DNA of 64,000 nucleotides from Spirochaetales bacterium Spiro_05 (lineage in GTDB: Bacteria > Spirochaetota > Spirochaetia > Sphaerochaetales > Sphaerochaetaceae). The position numbers and the translations under genes were made by a program. This document shows positions 1 to 7,421 of this stretch, one piece after another; the stretch's first letter is position 1; each line of letters starts with the position of its first letter. Where the stretch lies: positions 1 to 64,000 of the forward strand of contig LVBG01000022.1 in NCBI GenBank assembly GCA_001603115.1. Reading direction: 5' to 3'. The notes beneath the pieces were generated by a model. That model was not told the DNA's origin. It saw only the letters and a list, made by a program, of their open reading frames with translations, and ran no database searches.

Positions 1-2
1 CC

Positions 3-107
3 ATCACCGGGGGAAAGCTGGACTTCGGCACTTGGGAGCAGATCTTCTACTTTGAGTTTGATGGGCAGAGAGAGAAACGGGCCTTGATCAAGATTATTGG
101 GGAGTAA
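3..107 (+). CDS. YjbQ/UPF0047 family protein, C-terminal part only
   Basis: Only the last 34 codons lie in the window; the gene begins before base 1. The visible end reads [20 protein letters not shown] and finishes LIKIIGE, which is the characteristic C-terminus of the YjbQ (UPF0047, secondary thiamine-phosphate synthase-like) family. The stop codon is at 105-107, one base before the end of the oppositely oriented brnA. A second, broken piece of the same family lies about 680 bases downstream. The in vivo function of this family is poorly settled, so only the family is claimed. Confidence 0.8.
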   Translation: MTGGKLDFGTWEQIFYFEFDGQREKRALIKIIGE

Positions 108-419
108 TCACTCTTTCTTTCCATCAGAAACATCCTTCTTTTTACCATATGTCGGTGAAGATTCCTGTACCATATTTTGGCGAAGCACTTGATTCATTCT
201 CGTCTGGTACCCTCTATCTCCATCCCCTTTGTACCATTCGAGAACATCAGCATCTATGTACATGCAGATTTTCTTCTTTATTGGCCGATAGTTTTCAGGA
301 TTGCGCAAGTGTGAAGGCATAAGATCTGCCAATTGCTCATCAGTCATTTCAGGAATATCGGAGATATCTTTATCTTCGAATGCCATGATTTCCTCAAGTC
401 GTTTTTTTGATATACTCAT
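108..419 (-). CDS. brnA: BrnA-family antitoxin
   Basis: This 103-residue protein has the BrnA architecture: a flexible acidic N-terminus (about residues 1-45) thought to contact the toxin, followed by a ribbon-helix-helix-like region (about 46-82: KKKICMYIDADVLEWYKGDG, then GYQTRMNQVLRQNM). BrnA proteins neutralise the ribonuclease BrnT and repress their own operon. The start ATG at 419-417 lies inside the 3' end of the preceding brnT frame, the usual toxin-antitoxin overlap. The reading frame is intact although the partner toxin is interrupted, so it may persist as an orphan antitoxin or repressor. Confidence 0.85.
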   Translation of the reverse strand: MSISKKRLEEIMAFEDKDISDIPEMTDEQLADLMPSHLRNPENYRPIKKKICMYIDADVLEWYKGDGDRGYQTRMNQVLRQNMVQESSPTYGKKKDVSDGKKE

Positions 420-681
420 AATACTTTGCCTCTTCTTTAGGTGTAACTTTTCTTGCTGAAATAATCCTGATTATTCCATCTCTATCAGTAAGAACCACTA
501 GAATAACCAAGAATCCCTCAAGACAGCCAATACATTGGTAGCGATCTTCAAATTCATCTGAATGTTCCTTGTCATACTAATCAAGCAAGTTCGGATCATC
601 AAATATGCCTAGTATTTCATTGAACGAAAACCCATGTTTCTTTTTATTGTTTTGGCTCTTGTTCTCGTCCCATTCAAACAT
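394..681 (-). pseudogene. brnT: BrnT-family toxin gene interrupted by a TAG stop
   Basis: Reading the minus strand from ATG 681-679 gives MFEWDENKSQNNKKKHGFSF, then NEILGIFDDPNLLD, a TAG stop at 579-577 (codon 35), and in the same frame YDKEHSDEFEDRY and further on RIISARKVTPKEEAKYYEY to a TGA at 396-394. Both halves match BrnT (fold F-x-W-D-x-x-K at the start, R-I-I-S-A-R-K near the end), and the 95-codon length is normal for the family. One nonsense codon therefore separates an otherwise full toxin frame. The second half has no obvious new start with a Shine-Dalgarno, so the toxin is probably inactive unless the stop is read through. Confidence 0.85.
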
Positions 682-689
682 TGTTGCAC

Positions 690-729
690 TCCAATATTAT
701 ATATATATTATTATATAGACAATATTGGA
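690..729. promoter_or_regulatory. Inverted repeat at the brnT/brnA promoter
   Basis: TCCAATATT (690-698) and AATATTGGA (721-729) form a perfect 9-base inverted repeat around an extremely AT-rich core containing several TATAAT-like hexamers on the minus strand. It lies 8 to 48 bases upstream of the brnT start. BrnA-type antitoxins autoregulate by binding palindromes at this position, so this is a good operator candidate. Binding itself is inferred. Confidence 0.6.
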
Positions 730-785
730 ACAGTCAAGTTCTATTCAGATCAATCCTTCCAAGATCATATATATAGAGCAACTAG

Positions 786-943
786 TTTGCTTTAGTAAAT
801 GCGATGATCATCACTGCCAGTGTCTTCATCAACGATGATGAGAGCGGCCTGCATCAGGACTATGAGCGCTGGCTAGAGAAACTGGCCCCGGAAAAGCCCT
901 ACTCCCAATACCAGCACAACGGGTATGAAGACAATGCCGATGC
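786..943 (+). pseudogene. Truncated second copy of a yjbQ-type gene
   Basis: In the frame of ATG 804 the sequence reads [20 protein letters not shown], then [17 protein letters not shown] and [13 protein letters not shown]. This is the central block of the YjbQ family, which normally continues into LKR...MGREVVVA and the C-terminal block seen at the left edge of the window. Here homology starts abruptly after a TAG at 783-785 and is lost after about 943, so 5' and 3' parts are missing. It reads on as unrelated residues to a stop at 1000-1002. Because the C-terminal block lies upstream of this central block, it is a partial extra copy, not one gene split by insertion. Confidence 0.75.
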
Positions 944-1004
944 CAACCCAAGTGGGTACCAATGCTCTCCTGTGTATCTGAACCGAAGCCTTACTAGGTG
1001 ATCC

Positions 1005-1493
1005 TTATCGTCCTTTGACGTAATACACCATCGGGATGATATCCTCATACGTGCCATCATCCTTGGCAAACCCCCGATTGATGGTTCCCAGCTTCTGAAA
1101 GCCCAAGCTCTCATATAGGGTGATTGCCGCGGTATTGGATGCAACCACTGCATTGAACTGGAGAATGCGAAAACCATGGAGGGGAAGTTGGGCCAAACTG
1201 TGCTGAACCAAGAGCCTACCCACACCCCTTCCCCTGCTAGTTTGGCTTACTGCATAGGAAGCGTTGGCAATGTGGCCTACCCTGCCGACATTGTTGGGAT
1301 GGAGGATATACAAACCAAGCACCAGTTCCTTTTCAACAGCGACTGCACAGAATGTTTGGGATGCAAAGAATCGAGCTGCTGATGCTTGATCAAGCAGGTC
1401 TGTCTGAGGAAAGGCATTGCCCATCCCTACCACCTCATTCCAGATGAAAATCATCTGATCCAGGTCTTTTTCCTCGTATCCACGTACTTCCAT
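1005..1493 (-). CDS. GNAT-family N-acetyltransferase
   Basis: A 162-residue single-domain GNAT protein. The acetyl-CoA pyrophosphate loop is visible as TSRGRGVGRLLVQHSL (about residues 83-98), preceded by the central strand region (AVEKELVLGLYILHPN) and followed by the C-terminal ASNTAAITLYESLGFQKLG motif (about 118-136). It should transfer an acetyl group from acetyl-CoA to an amine, but the substrate cannot be read from sequence. It is divergent from the sua5-type gene with about 83 bases between the preferred starts. No strong Shine-Dalgarno precedes this ATG. Confidence 0.85.
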   Translation of the reverse strand: MEVRGYEEKDLDQMIFIWNEVVGMGNAFPQTDLLDQASAARFFASQTFCAVAVEKELVLGLYILHPNNVGRVGHIANASYAVSQTSRGRGVGRLLVQHSLAQLPLHGFRILQFNAVVASNTAAITLYESLGFQKLGTINRGFAKDDGTYEDIIPMVYYVKGR

Positions 1494-1576
1494 GCATGCA
1501 GTCTAGCACAACAAGCCTTGCCTTGCATCGGCAGTTTGCGGTAGGCTTTCGGCACGTAGCGCTGGGAGGCCTTTGT

Positions 1577-2866
1577 ATGTCGCATTGCACCGTATTCTGT
1601 ACCTATCCTCTTGCCAAAATCCTGAAGGGTCTTTCGCTCCCTACGTGTATCCAGCGGTGTGTGATTTCATCAAAGCAAGAGGAGATTCCCAAGGCACATA
1701 CCGTTTGTGAAGCCAAATCTCTGTTCTCAGTGACTGAAGAACAGGATAGGCGAACCTTGCTTGCATCACGAGAGGCCTTCTTTCTTGATGAGAAAGGGAG
1801 GCTGAGCTTTCTGTGCAAGCTGGACAGCTCTGAAGATCCGCTGCAAACCCTATACTTTCATACTATTGAGGATGCGCTGGCTTTCATCGCCGAGTATCCA
1901 GAGCCCCAGAAGCAGATACCTCTCCTCATTGAGGAGTATGCCTCGCTGCTCAAGAAGGGCAAGCTGGTGGCTTTCCCCACCGAGACCGTCTACGGCCTGG
2001 GTGCCGATGCCACCAATGAGGAAGCGGTCAAGCGCATCTTCTCAGCAAAGCAAAGACCCTTCTTCGACCCACTGATCGTCCATATCGCTGACCTCTCCCA
2101 ACTGGAAGGCTTGGCCATGGATGTCAGTGAGCAAGCCTATACGCTGATGAGAACGTTCTGGCCGGGGCCCTTGACCCTGGTGCTGAAAAAGAGTGCGAAC
2201 GTTCCTTCCCTTGTGACAGCCGGCAGTGAAACCGTAGCCGTTCGCATGCCTGCGAATGCTCTTGCACTCAGCCTGATCAAGGCAAGCGGACTCCCCATTG
2301 CAGCCCCCAGCGCAAACCGCTTTGGCTACACCAGCCCCACTACCGCAAGGCATGTGAAAGAACAGCTGGGGGACAGGATTGAAGCAGTGCTGGATGGAGG
2401 CGCTTGTACCGTGGGCATTGAGTCAACCGTACTCAGCCTCTGCACTGAAGTACCCACCATCCTCAGACCAGGAAAGATAGGCATCGAAGAGTTGACCCCG
2501 ATTTTGGGAACCGTTGCAATGGCCCAGAAGGCAGGGCCTACCGATACCACCCTGCCCAGCCCCGGACTTCTTGACAGCCACTATGCTCCCACCACCCCGT
2601 TCTACCTTGTGGACGATGTCTCACTCTATCAGGACCGCAGTGACGTGGGAGTCATCCTGGTGGAGAAAAGCTCAGTTCCCTTCAAGGGACCGGTTGTCAC
2701 CATCAGCGAGACCGATGATGCAGAGGAAGTGGCCCGGCGCCTCTACTGGGCTATCAGGCACCTGGACAGCATGCATCTTACGTGCATGGTGGGCTCTCTG
2801 ATGGAAGAGAGAGGCATCGGGGTGGCCATCAACAACCGACTGCGCAAGGCTGCCACCAAAGCCTGA
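1577..2866 (+). CDS. Threonylcarbamoyl-AMP synthase (Sua5/YrdC family) with N-terminal extension
   Basis: The YrdC/Sua5 domain begins near residue 128 (KGKLVAFPTETVYGLGADA) and runs through the KRPFFDPL-like loop, PGPLTLVL and SANRFGYTSPTTA. The Sua5-specific C-terminal domain follows the linker PGLLDSHYAPTTPF. The enzyme makes threonylcarbamoyl-adenylate from threonine, bicarbonate and ATP for t6A37 tRNA modification. The frame is open from an ATG at 1496, but ATG 1577 is preferred: GGGAGG at 1564-1569 sits 7 bases before it, and it leaves room for a divergent promoter. The first 120 or so residues, with five cysteines (for example MSHCTVFCTYP), are not part of the known domain and I do not recognise them. 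Confidence 0.85.
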   Translation: MSHCTVFCTYPLAKILKGLSLPTCIQRCVISSKQEEIPKAHTVCEAKSLFSVTEEQDRRTLLASREAFFLDEKGRLSFLCKLDSSEDPLQTLYFHTIEDALAFIAEYPEPQKQIPLLIEEYASLLKKGKLVAFPTETVYGLGADATNEEAVKRIFSAKQRPFFDPLIVHIADLSQLEGLAMDVSEQAYTLMRTFWPGPLTLVLKKSANVPSLVTAGSETVAVRMPANALALSLIKASGLPIAAPSANRFGYTSPTTARHVKEQLGDRIEAVLDGGACTVGIESTVLSLCTEVPTILRPGKIGIEELTPILGTVAMAQKAGPTDTTLPSPGLLDSHYAPTTPFYLVDDVSLYQDRSDVGVILVEKSSVPFKGPVVTISETDDAEEVARRLYWAIRHLDSMHLTCMVGSLMEERGIGVAINNRLRKAATKA

Positions 2867-2914
2867 CGATTTTTCCTTGCCAATAGTGATAGCCACGTCT
2901 ACACTTCTCTTACC

Positions 2915-5023
2915 ATGGATGAGCTTACTGCACAACGATTGGAACGACTGAACCACCTCCAGGGAACCGACCCTGGTTTCTTTGTGCTTGCAGTCCATTC
3001 ATTCATCGAGGCATCGTTGAGGGAGCGCTACTCAATGGAGGACCTCCAGTGCAGCTTCGCTACGCTGCTCAGCCAATTTCTTGAAGAAATCACCAGTGAA
3101 GCTACCGAGTATCTGAAAGAAGTTCCGGCTCTGAAACAACTCAAGTTCTCCCATATCCAAGCCAATGAGGTACGCCACCGGTTCCGCTTCTCATCCGTTG
3201 AGGAAGCTCGTGCAGCAACCTTCCACCTTTTGCACTTCTGTCGTCTGGCGAATTTGGGAAATGCTGAACAACTAGAAAAACTCTCAGCCTACCTCAAAGC
3301 CTGGGAGAGTACGGACAGCTATGCGCAGCTGCTTGATGAGCATGCCTGCCTCAAGGCCCTCGCCGACAGATTGATGGCCTCCAACCAACAGCTTGAGCAA
3401 ACAGTGCTCGACTATCAAAATCTTCGTGAGCAGATGCGAACGGCCTATCATGAACTTGGCGAGAAGGAGCATCAGCTCAGGGAACTCGAGGCTGCCCAAG
3501 AGAAATCCCAAGAGAAGATCGATGAACTCAGAGGCCAAACCTTTGCCTTGAAGTGCACGGTCAGGGAGAAGCAACAGCAACTGGCAGAGCAAAAAGAGGT
3601 CGGCAGCTACGTGGAGGCACTCAGAAGCTTCGCTGTCTGCACACGAACCCGTCGTCAGTATGAGAGCCAGGTCATCAGGCTGACAGCAGAGCAGAACGCA
3701 TTGCTTGACAAGCTGTCCTTTGAGCAAGACAGCCTTATCAGAGGAGGTGCAGGAAGTGGAAAGACGCTGGTGCTGATGAAAGCGTACCAAGCCTGCATTT
3801 CACGGTATCCAGAGAGACGTTGCCTTTTAGTAACCTATACACGAACCCTGGTCAAATACAACCAATACCTGTGCAACCTGCTTTCTGCACACCAGACAGA
3901 CCAAAACATCATGACCGTTGATGCCCTGCTCTTCTCACTATTGCAACACTTCGAACCTGCCTCCGAGCTCGATGGAGAACTGCTGAGACATCTGCTCAAC
4001 CCTTTTGCAACCGACTCGCTCCCGCTTTGGCTGCTCGAGCAAGAAATCGAGCAATTCCTCCTCAGGCACAATATCAGCGAGGAGGAGTATCTTGAATCGA
4101 AGGTGGTACGGAAGGGGCTGAAACGCAGAGTGGGCAAACAGCAACGCAAGGCAATCTATGCACTCAAGCAAGAGGTGCTGCAGCAGATGAAAACTTTGGG
4201 GAAATACAGCTTCAGCAGTGTGGCTGTTCGGCTCTTGGAGCATCTGGAAAGAGAGCATGAATCGTCGCTCATGTTTGACAACCTGTTCGTAGATGAAGTG
4301 CAGGACCTTGGCCGGGCAGCTCTCTCTGTTCTGAAAAAGCTGACACGAAAATCAATGCTGCTCAGCTGTGATGCACAACAAAGGCTCTACCTGAAAGGAC
4401 TTCCGCTCTCCCAAAGTGGAATCATGATAGGAAGACAAAGCCATCGCCTTTTGGCCAATCATCGCAACACAATCCCCATTGAACAGCTCGATCAGCGCTA
4501 TTGCGAGCAAAGAGCACTTCCTTCAGCCTTCAGGGATGGTCCACCACCGACTCTGATAGCCTGCAAGAGCAGGAAGCATGTTCTGGATGAGCTGGTTAGC
4601 CAACTCACCTTCTATCGCACAGTACTCTCTTATGAGCTTGAGAACATCTGCATTCTCACTCCCAGCAAGCAGGACTTCCCCGTCATCCTCCAGCACGTGA
4701 AACAATCGGGCATGGAGATCAATGAGATGCTCTGTCCCTCCTTCTCCTTCACCGAAGAACAGGGAATTCGTCTTAGCACCATCCATTCGGCAAAGGGTGT
4801 GGAGTTCCCTTTGGTTCTGCTCTGTCTGACTCGTTTGCCGAGCAATCTTTCAGGGTATGATACGGCAGAACAAGATGAGATTCTCAGGAACTTGGTCCAT
4901 GTCGGCATCACCCGATCAAGCGAACAGTTGGTGGTTATGGTCAACACGCAGGAGATCCATCCTGCGTATGAGCATCTGATGCACTGTTTTCTCAGTGAGC
5001 AAGAGCTTGGGCAAACTCATTGA
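2915..5023 (+). CDS. Superfamily-1 (UvrD/PcrA-like) helicase or ATPase with novel N-terminal region
   Basis: A 702-residue protein. Residues 1-110 form a helical domain (FFVLAVHSFIEASLRERYS) that loosely resembles DUF4145-type modules. Residues about 140-240 are a heptad-rich coiled coil. Then come SF1 motifs: a Q-like LTAEQNALLDKL, Walker A GGAGSGKT (277-284), Walker B VDEVQD (459-464), NHRNT (motif near 500), TIHSAKG (622-628) and a C-terminal VGITRSSEQLVVMV. It should hydrolyse ATP on nucleic acid; no nuclease motif is apparent. No clear Shine-Dalgarno precedes ATG 2915, so an internal start is possible. It overlaps the convergent flavodoxin gene by 32 bases. Possible roles are DNA repair or genome defence; neither is shown. 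Confidence 0.75.
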   Translation: MDELTAQRLERLNHLQGTDPGFFVLAVHSFIEASLRERYSMEDLQCSFATLLSQFLEEITSEATEYLKEVPALKQLKFSHIQANEVRHRFRFSSVEEARAATFHLLHFCRLANLGNAEQLEKLSAYLKAWESTDSYAQLLDEHACLKALADRLMASNQQLEQTVLDYQNLREQMRTAYHELGEKEHQLRELEAAQEKSQEKIDELRGQTFALKCTVREKQQQLAEQKEVGSYVEALRSFAVCTRTRRQYESQVIRLTAEQNALLDKLSFEQDSLIRGGAGSGKTLVLMKAYQACISRYPERRCLLVTYTRTLVKYNQYLCNLLSAHQTDQNIMTVDALLFSLLQHFEPASELDGELLRHLLNPFATDSLPLWLLEQEIEQFLLRHNISEEEYLESKVVRKGLKRRVGKQQRKAIYALKQEVLQQMKTLGKYSFSSVAVRLLEHLEREHESSLMFDNLFVDEVQDLGRAALSVLKKLTRKSMLLSCDAQQRLYLKGLPLSQSGIMIGRQSHRLLANHRNTIPIEQLDQRYCEQRALPSAFRDGPPPTLIACKSRKHVLDELVSQLTFYRTVLSYELENICILTPSKQDFPVILQHVKQSGMEINEMLCPSFSFTEEQGIRLSTIHSAKGVEFPLVLLCLTRLPSNLSGYDTAEQDEILRNLVHVGITRSSEQLVVMVNTQEIHPAYEHLMHCFLSEQELGQTH

Positions 5024-5471
5024 TCGCATTGGTACGGATCTTTTTCACGTCCTCTTTGGTCTTGCTCATCTTTTGCATAAGCCAGCGGGTAAACGGAGCC
5101 ATTCGTGAGAACAGGAGCTGGCCTCCGAAGCTGGTCTTTACCACTGCATGCGAGAGTAGGTCCTCCGGGTAATTGAGTGCCAACTGCTTGGAAATCTCTT
5201 CTTCCTTCTCTTCCATCCCACAGATGAACAGACCAAGCTTCTTTTTCAACAGCTGGTCTTTGTGCTCCAAAGAGAAACTGCGAATCTTACCATCGAGTCG
5301 ACCTGCATGAATGGCTCCCCCGAGCACTACCGTTTCATACGGTTCCATATCGATGGTCTTCTGATCCTTCAGATCGAGCATCATCACCTCTCCTGCTAGT
5401 TGAGAGGCGAGCATTTCTACACAGGTTCTCGTAGTTCCGTGTTTGGTAGCATAGATAATGAGGGTTTTCAC
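4992..5471 (-). CDS. Flavodoxin-domain protein
   Basis: A 159-residue flavodoxin-fold protein of the HemG/flavodoxin_5 type. The N-terminal FMN phosphate loop is visible as IIYATKHGTTRTC (residues 5-17), followed by a VVLGGAIHAGRLDGKIRSF segment typical of this subgroup (about 47-66). It probably binds FMN and passes electrons, but protoporphyrinogen oxidase activity should not be assumed. The start is GTG at 5471-5469 with AAAGGAG about 11 bases upstream; an overlapping ATG nearby is in another frame. The gene converges on the helicase gene. Confidence 0.75.
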   Translation of the reverse strand: MKTLIIYATKHGTTRTCVEMLASQLAGEVMMLDLKDQKTIDMEPYETVVLGGAIHAGRLDGKIRSFSLEHKDQLLKKKLGLFICGMEEKEEEISKQLALNYPEDLLSHAVVKTSFGGQLLFSRMAPFTRWLMQKMSKTKEDVKKIRTNAINEFAQALAH

Positions 5472-5561
5472 CGTACATTACTCCTTTGTCTCTCATATCA
5501 TACCACTCATACATCAAATCACCTATGGCAGGCACAAGGAGTCTGCTCAGAATTCCCCAGT

Positions 5562-5589
5562 ATCGAAAAGAGAGGGCCTTTCGGCCCTC
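5562..5589 (-). terminator. Intrinsic terminator of the repeat-rich exported protein gene
   Basis: GAGGGCC (5572-5578) and GGCCCTC (5583-5589) form a perfect 7-bp stem. On the minus strand the loop is GAAA and the hairpin is followed by TCTTTTCG, so it works as a rho-independent terminator for the gene at 5610-5993. Confidence 0.7.
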
Positions 5590-5609
5590 AATCTCACACG
5601 CAAAACCCG

Positions 5610-5993
5610 TTACCAGCTCCTGTTTGGTCTCTGGCTGTTTGTCCTGCCATACCCAACCCTGTCAGCCTGATTCTCAGCTTGTCTCTTCTCAGCTTCCGCC
5701 CTTCGTGCAACTACCAGTTCCTGCAGTTCTGCAGGTACGGATGCAAGCATCTCTTCCTGAAGCACCCGAGCCTGCACCATCTGCTTCTGCTGTACAGCCT
5801 GTGCATTCTGCATCATGGGAGCTGCTGCGACTCTGCCCTGGACTGGGGTTGCAACTCTCGCCTGTACGGGCACTGCGACCATTCTTCCCTGTACGGGAGC
5901 TGCCGCGACTCTACCCTGTCTGGGACCTGCACTGAGTGCAGCAATACTTACGATAAGGACCACGGCTACGATTACGATACGTTTCTTGTTCAT
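5610..5993 (-). CDS. Small exported protein with PVQGR-type repeats, downstream of a two-component system
   Basis: A 127-residue protein with a clear Sec signal peptide (MNKKRIVIVAVVLIVSIAALSA). The mature N-terminus carries imperfect repeats of the type PVQGRVAA/PVQARVAT (about residues 25-60), then a Met/Gln-rich stretch (MMQNAQAVQQKQMVQARVLQ) and a charged helical tail. No family is recognised. A strong Shine-Dalgarno (TGGAGGTC) precedes the ATG. The gene follows the histidine kinase gene on the same strand after an 83-base gap. Position and size recall periplasmic accessory proteins of envelope-stress systems such as CpxP/Spy, but that is only an analogy. Confidence 0.6.
   Translation of the reverse strand: MNKKRIVIVAVVLIVSIAALSAGPRQGRVAAAPVQGRMVAVPVQARVATPVQGRVAAAPMMQNAQAVQQKQMVQARVLQEEMLASVPAELQELVVARRAEAEKRQAENQADRVGYGRTNSQRPNRSW
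5815..5935 (-). repeat. Imperfect coding tandem repeat (about 27-30 bp units)
   Basis: Within the exported protein gene the minus strand repeats units encoding QGRVAAAPV, QGRMVAVPV, QARVATPV and QGRVAAAP. At DNA level, CCTGTACGGG-containing blocks recur near 5860 and 5890 (plus-strand reading). Unit number could vary between strains by slippage. Confidence 0.6.
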
Positions 5994-6076
5994 CTTGACC
6001 TCCAGTCAATTGGTTTGTTGTTTCTGACTGAATAGTCGCACCTTTGCATTGAGGCTGTTTCAACGCTGGGTAAAGA

Positions 6077-7420
6077 TTAGGTAAAGCGAAGGATGAATCG
6101 GGTGGTTTTGTTGCTCTCTGCCTCAATGGTCCAGTGGTGGGCCTCAACAATCGCCTTCACAATGGCAAGACCAAGCCCGCTTCCTTCAGTTGAGCGGGCA
6201 TGCTCAGAACGGCTGAGACGGTCAAAGACATGAGGAAGAAACGCTTGATCGATATGCCCCTCATTCTCTATGCAAAGCCAAACAGCGTTCTTTTGTCCAT
6301 CGGCTTCGAACGTAATGGTGATGGTACTGTTTGCCACTCCATACCGTATTGCATTGGAAATGAGGTTGTCCAAAGACCGGGTCAGCAGTGCAGCATCAGC
6401 AACCACGTAGGCTTGTTTGGTGGGAATCGAGACAACCATTGCACGTTTCGCGGCTTCAGCTTCAAAACGAGCTTGGGTTTGCCTGAGCAAATCCGTAAGA
6501 CTGATGCGCTGCACCTCCGGCTTGAAATTGGGGCTTTCCAGTCTTGTCAGCAATGAGAGGCTGTTAATCAGGTTCTCAAGCCTTCCTGTCTCGCGCAACA
6601 ATAAATCAAGTCGCTTTGCATCTGCTGTGAAGACCCCATCTGAGATGGCTTCCAGCTGCCCTTTCAGCACCGTAACAGGGGTTCGCAGATCATGGGCGAT
6701 GTCAGCAGTCCACTGATCACGCAGTGTTTCCTCTTTTGAAAGCGTACCCTGCAGCACCAAGGACGCTTCGGCAATGGTCTCAAACTCAAGTACCTTCTGC
6801 TCAGGAAATGATACATCTCGCTCACCATTGGCGATGCGCTCCAGTGCTGAAGCCAGCTTTTCACTCTGCCTTTTCAAGGGGTAAAGCACAAAAAAAGCAA
6901 GCACAACCGCTGCAAGGAATGCTATGAGAAATGAAATGAGCAAAACTTGCCACGCAGCGGAAAGCAAATACCCAATCCCTTCCATTTCTGTGAAGGTGGG
7001 AAGGTGGGTGGAGAATCGGAACGCAATGGTGCCGTCTGAGGCGAGAACAGTCTGCCAGTGTTCCGGCTCTGAAAGCCCCATCTGCAGCCCTCTTGCCCTT
7101 CCCATACCACGTTCTGCCTTTCGATACGAGTAGAGCACTCTCCCCAATGCATCGGAAACCGTCAGGTAGGTAGGACTGAAAGGCAGGCCTTCAAAAGCCT
7201 GTTGCAGCGTATCTTCCGTAAGAGGCGCCTTGCTTCTCTGAACTTCCTGTAATCGCATTGAGACATACCGATTGAGACTGGTCAGTTCCTGCTCGTGCCA
7301 TGATTCCATCAATCCATCAAGACCGAAAGCAAGCAGAACAGCAAGCAGAACCATGAATAACAGGAAACTTGAAATGACCAAAAGAAGATTGAGTTTGGTG
7401 AGCGACAATCGCATGTGCAT
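6077..7420 (-). CDS. Sensor histidine kinase (EnvZ/CpxA-like architecture)
   Basis: A 447-residue membrane kinase: TM1 about residues 8-35, an extracytoplasmic sensor of about 120 residues, TM2 about 155-180, a HAMP linker to about 230, HisKA with the phospho-acceptor His243 (ADIAHDLRTPVTVLKGQ), and an HATPase domain with N-box NLISNAIRYG and G-box GSGLGLAIVKAIVEAH. It autophosphorylates and should transfer phosphate to the regulator encoded immediately upstream, whose stop is one base before this ATG. GGGAGAAG provides the ribosome site inside the regulator's 3' end, so the two genes are translationally coupled. The signal sensed is unknown. Confidence 0.9.
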   Translation of the reverse strand: MHMRLSLTKLNLLLVISSFLLFMVLLAVLLAFGLDGLMESWHEQELTSLNRYVSMRLQEVQRSKAPLTEDTLQQAFEGLPFSPTYLTVSDALGRVLYSYRKAERGMGRARGLQMGLSEPEHWQTVLASDGTIAFRFSTHLPTFTEMEGIGYLLSAAWQVLLISFLIAFLAAVVLAFFVLYPLKRQSEKLASALERIANGERDVSFPEQKVLEFETIAEASLVLQGTLSKEETLRDQWTADIAHDLRTPVTVLKGQLEAISDGVFTADAKRLDLLLRETGRLENLINSLSLLTRLESPNFKPEVQRISLTDLLRQTQARFEAEAAKRAMVVSIPTKQAYVVADAALLTRSLDNLISNAIRYGVANSTITITFEADGQKNAVWLCIENEGHIDQAFLPHVFDRLSRSEHARSTEGSGLGLAIVKAIVEAHHWTIEAESNKTTRFILRFT

Positions 7421-7421
7421 G

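Noticed and set aside
3-943. One yjbQ gene split by insertion of the BrnTA locus
   Set aside because: The C-terminal block lies upstream of the central block, so a simple split cannot give this order; a partial extra copy fits better.
5815-5935. A CRISPR-like array
   Set aside because: The repeats are short, imperfect, without spacers, and code for in-frame peptide repeats.
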